Assembly: GCF_000260115.1 (NCBI RefSeq)
Contig: NZ_JH651379.1
Location: 2,707,466-2,771,465, forward strand
Direction of reading: 5' to 3'
DNA: 64,000 nt
From: Galbibacter orientalis DSM 19592
GTDB lineage: Bacteria > Bacteroidota > Bacteroidia > Flavobacteriales > Flavobacteriaceae
Positions 61,759 through 64,000 of this stretch are shown here, piece after piece. Under the pieces are notes generated by a model. It had not been told where the DNA came from. It made no database searches and worked only from the letters and a program-made list of their open reading frames with translations. Made by a program: the position numbers and the translations under genes. How positions within the stretch are numbered: position 1 is the stretch's first letter; each line of letters begins with the position of its first letter.

Positions 61759-63183
61759 ATGACATTAGGATTAATAATCACAATTTTAGCTTTGGGAATT
61801 GTACTTTTTATTTTACTTAATCAAAGTAAGAAAGCGAAAACCAAACTAATTTCTGAAATTGAAAAAAAGAATTCAGAACTCACTTCAAAGGTTGACGAAA
61901 ATAACAAGCTAAATTCTGATTTAGAAAGGTTTAGCGTAATTGTATCCATCGAGAACGAAATAGAATTAAAAAACAAAGAACTTTTAGGAATTAAAACAAG
62001 CGCAACTGAATTGAATGACAAATTCATCAACGCAAAATCAATCTTTAAAGAATTAGAAAAAGACATAAAACTCTACCAAAACGATTTAGAATTCGTTGAA
62101 CTTGGGATTTACGAACCTATTTTTGATTTAGAAACTTCCGAAAAGTATAAAGAAAGAATTAAGCAAATTGTTGCCAGACAAAAGCAATTAATAAAGGGTG
62201 GAAACGCCTGTATCTGCCAAACTGAATGGGTTGTGGGAAATAGCCGTAAACAAGGTGAAATAATGACAAGAAGGTATATCAACTTGACGTTAAGAGCTTT
62301 TAATGGCGAATGTGATGCACTAATTTCAAAAGTCCGTTGGAATAACGTAAAGCGCTTTGAAGAAAGAATTAAAAAATCATTTAATGCAATAAACAAACTC
62401 GGTAAATCCAACAACACCTATATAACAGATCAGTATTTAAATTTGAAGTTGGATGAACTCCATTTAGTCTATGAATTAGCACATAAAAAATATCAGGAAA
62501 AAGAAGAAGTAAGAGCAATTCGAGAAGAACAACGAGAGGAAGAAAGAGCGCAACGAGAATTTGAAAAAGCAAGGAAAGAAGCTGAAATTGAGGAAAAGCG
62601 TTACCAAAAAGCATTAGAACGAGCAAGAAAAGATTTAGGTTTAGTCAGCGGACAACAATTAGAAGAACTTAATTCTCAAATTGCACAATTAGAACAAAAT
62701 TTAAGAGAAGCGCACGAAGCAAAGGAAAGAGCAATATCAAGAGCACAGGAAACAAAATCTGGACACGTTTATATTATTTCAAACCTTGGCTCATTTGGAG
62801 AAAATGTTTATAAAATAGGAATGACAAGAAGACTTGAACCATTAGACCGAGTGAAGGAATTAGGAGATGCTTCAGTGCCTTTTACGTTTGATTTACACGC
62901 AATGATTTTTTCAGAAAATGCACCTGAACTTGAAAATTTATTACACAGAGAATTTGATGATAGACGTATAAATAAAGTAAACTATCGTAAAGAATATTTT
63001 AGAGTAACTTTAGACGAAATAGAACAAGTAATAATCGATAAATTCGAGAAAGAAGTCGATTTCATTAAAGATATTGAAGCCCAACAATTCAGAGAAACAA
63101 AATCCATTATAAAACAATTAGAGCAAGCTAAAGAAGAACAATCTGAAAAAGAAATTGAGAAATATCCAGATAGCCTGTTCTGA
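61759..63183 (+). CDS. SNIPE-like membrane-anchored DUF4041/GIY-YIG nuclease
   Basis: The 474-residue protein starts with a transmembrane helix (LGLIITILALGIVLFILL), followed by a coiled coil (residues 25-110), a DUF4041 domain (YEPIFDLETSEKYKERIKQI, then RRYINLTLRAFNGECDALIS), another long coiled coil and a T5orf172-type GIY-YIG nuclease (GHVYIISNLGSFGENVYKIG, MTRRLEPLDRVKELGDASVP, LENLLHREFDD). This architecture matches SNIPE-type anti-phage proteins that cut DNA at the membrane during injection. It is the only gene between R1/intron and R2. Confidence 0.85.
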   Translation: MTLGLIITILALGIVLFILLNQSKKAKTKLISEIEKKNSELTSKVDENNKLNSDLERFSVIVSIENEIELKNKELLGIKTSATELNDKFINAKSIFKELEKDIKLYQNDLEFVELGIYEPIFDLETSEKYKERIKQIVARQKQLIKGGNACICQTEWVVGNSRKQGEIMTRRYINLTLRAFNGECDALISKVRWNNVKRFEERIKKSFNAINKLGKSNNTYITDQYLNLKLDELHLVYELAHKKYQEKEEVRAIREEQREEERAQREFEKARKEAEIEEKRYQKALERARKDLGLVSGQQLEELNSQIAQLEQNLREAHEAKERAISRAQETKSGHVYIISNLGSFGENVYKIGMTRRLEPLDRVKELGDASVPFTFDLHAMIFSENAPELENLLHREFDDRRINKVNYRKEYFRVTLDEIEQVIIDKFEKEVDFIKDIEAQQFRETKSIIKQLEQAKEEQSEKEIEKYPDSLF

Positions 63184-63195
63184 AAAAGTACTTGC

Positions 63196-63322
63196 TACAA
63201 CACCGTTTATAATTAATGGCTAGGTCGAGCCTACTTACGAAAATCCTCGAGGATTTTCTATTCAGTTTTTATTTGCTAAATTAGGTGCTTAGACAACGCC
63301 ACTAATCATACACAACAACGTT
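63196..63322 (+). repeat. cassette-boundary repeat R2
   Basis: Runs from TACAACACCG to CAACAACGTTAG and aligns with R1 across its length (roughly 75-80% by eye). It begins 13 bp after the SNIPE-like gene stop, and the caspase-like gene starts about 20 bp after its GTT core. Confidence 0.8.
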
Positions 63323-63340
63323 AGAGCCAATTAAACCAAT

Positions 63341-64000
63341 ATGAGTAACCACATCTTTGCAATAGGAATTGACAACTATAAAAACTGTACAAAACTAAAC
63401 AATGCAGTAAGAGATATAGAAAATATAGTTGATATCCTAACTGATAAATATGATTTTAATAAGTCAAACGTAACTAAACTTTTGAATGAAGAAGCAACAC
63501 TAGAAAATATTACGAATGAACTAGAAAATTACTTAACTTCTCAAGACGAAAGTCAAAATCTGATAATCCTCTTCTCTGGGCACGGAGAATTTGACGATTT
63601 ATTACAAATGGGATATTTAATTCCTCAAGAAGCATTGCCCTATTCAAAGTCAACTTATTTTCCATATTCTACCTTATTTAGCTATATAAAAGCACTTAAA
63701 TCACATCATATATTGCTTGTTTCAGATTCTTGCTTTTCAGGTAGTGTATTTACGCCATATAGAAAAATAGAAACATCTAAAGAAAAGCTTGACAAAATCC
63801 CTTCGAAATGGGCAATTACGTCTGGTAGAATTGAACCTGTATCAGATGGAGAACCAGGAAAAAACAGCCCTTTTGCTGAAGCTTTAATAACCGTTTTGAA
63901 TAAGAATACAGGCTCTTTAAGCATATCAGAAATATCTAACCGAATAGTTTCAGAAGTAGCAGAAAAAGTAGACCAAATTCCAAGAGGAGAACCTTTGCAG
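63341..64000 (+). CDS. caspase-like (C14) protease, 3' end outside the window
   Basis: The open frame of 220 codons begins MSNHIFAIGIDNYKNCTKLN and carries the catalytic His in LILFSGHGEFDD (His81 by count) and Cys in LLVSDSCFSGS (Cys131), the signature of caspase-like proteases/metacaspases. In bacteria such proteases often act as effectors of abortive defence, cutting a partner protein. The C-terminal part, where an effector partner or sensor domain would be seen, is missing. It starts directly after R2. Confidence 0.88.
   Translation, partial: MSNHIFAIGIDNYKNCTKLNNAVRDIENIVDILTDKYDFNKSNVTKLLNEEATLENITNELENYLTSQDESQNLIILFSGHGEFDDLLQMGYLIPQEALPYSKSTYFPYSTLFSYIKALKSHHILLVSDSCFSGSVFTPYRKIETSKEKLDKIPSKWAITSGRIEPVSDGEPGKNSPFAEALITVLNKNTGSLSISEISNRIVSEVAEKVDQIPRGEPLQ

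Noticed and set aside
1-64000. CRISPR arrays, tRNA and rRNA genes
   Set aside because: No regularly spaced identical direct repeats and no tRNA cloverleaf or rRNA sequence were recognised by eye; a covariance search would be needed for full certainty.

Overview
The window looks like an accessory, island-type region of a marine or soil Flavobacteriia-like Bacteroidota chromosome. The evidence is AT-rich DNA, promoters with the Bacteroidota -7 box (TAnnTTTG), and gene families typical of that group: BfmA/DUF5712 mobilisation proteins, RteC, DUF6660, and a CusA-TolC fusion. I saw no rRNA, tRNA or CRISPR array. Nearly every kilobase belongs to a mobile element, a defence locus or a metal-resistance cluster.

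Layout. (1) 0-4.3 kb, minus strand: a three-gene operon of AbiEi antitoxin, AbiEii nucleotidyltransferase toxin and a large STAND-type NTPase with a restriction-nuclease-like N-terminus. The NTPase runs off the left edge. (2) 4.3-9.5 kb: remains of an integrative/mobilisable element (SSB, RadC-like, oriT-like region, BfmA, relaxase, coupling protein). It ends in a scar where coupling-protein, Fur and RteC fragments are joined. (3) 9.5-29.5 kb, almost all minus strand: a metal/stress island. It holds a DUF6660 protein, a CusA-TolC fusion, CusB, a P-II-like protein, two Fur regulators, a Zn/Cd P-type ATPase, MgtC, a bestrophin, a CDF transporter, NhaA, a Na/Ca exchanger, lipoamide dehydrogenase, a universal stress protein, two SpoIIAA-like proteins and several very small genes.

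(4) 29.6-34.3 kb: a decayed DUF1232 gene, a tyrosine recombinase unit, a DUF262-AlbA_2 fusion and a Coa1-like gene. The last two are separated by short sequences with an AACCGTT-type core. (5) 34.5-56.0 kb: two near-identical 2.7 kb modules in inverted orientation (34.5-37.2 and 53.3-56.0). Each carries a HEPN-like gene, two small paralogous genes and a 560 bp noncoding tail with phased palindromes, terminator and oriT-like hairpin. Between them are a C5-methyltransferase / MORC-like ATPase / Z1 helicase / PD-(D/E)XK restriction system, a DUF1016 nuclease, a recombinase unit inside its own inverted repeats, a DUF4209 gene split by an IS21-family element, and a restriction-enzyme remnant.

(6) 56.0-64.0 kb: a zinc-ribbon protein, an integron-integrase-like tyrosine recombinase, a LysR regulator with a YeiH transporter, and then a cassette-like array. 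Two 130 bp repeats with a GTT core bound a DUF4041/GIY-YIG (SNIPE-like) gene, a group II intron sits exactly in the core of the first repeat, and a caspase-like gene starts after the second and runs off the right edge.

Taken together, the window is a nested defence island. Anti-phage candidates are an AbiE-linked STAND nuclease, a Z1-type restriction system, DUF262-AlbA_2, DUF1016, DUF4209, a SNIPE-like nuclease and a caspase-like protease. They are assembled by at least three tyrosine recombinases and share an oriT-like core with the mobilisation region on the left. The strongest candidates for undescribed biology are the paired HEPN modules and the single-gene cassette organisation around the IntI-like recombinase.
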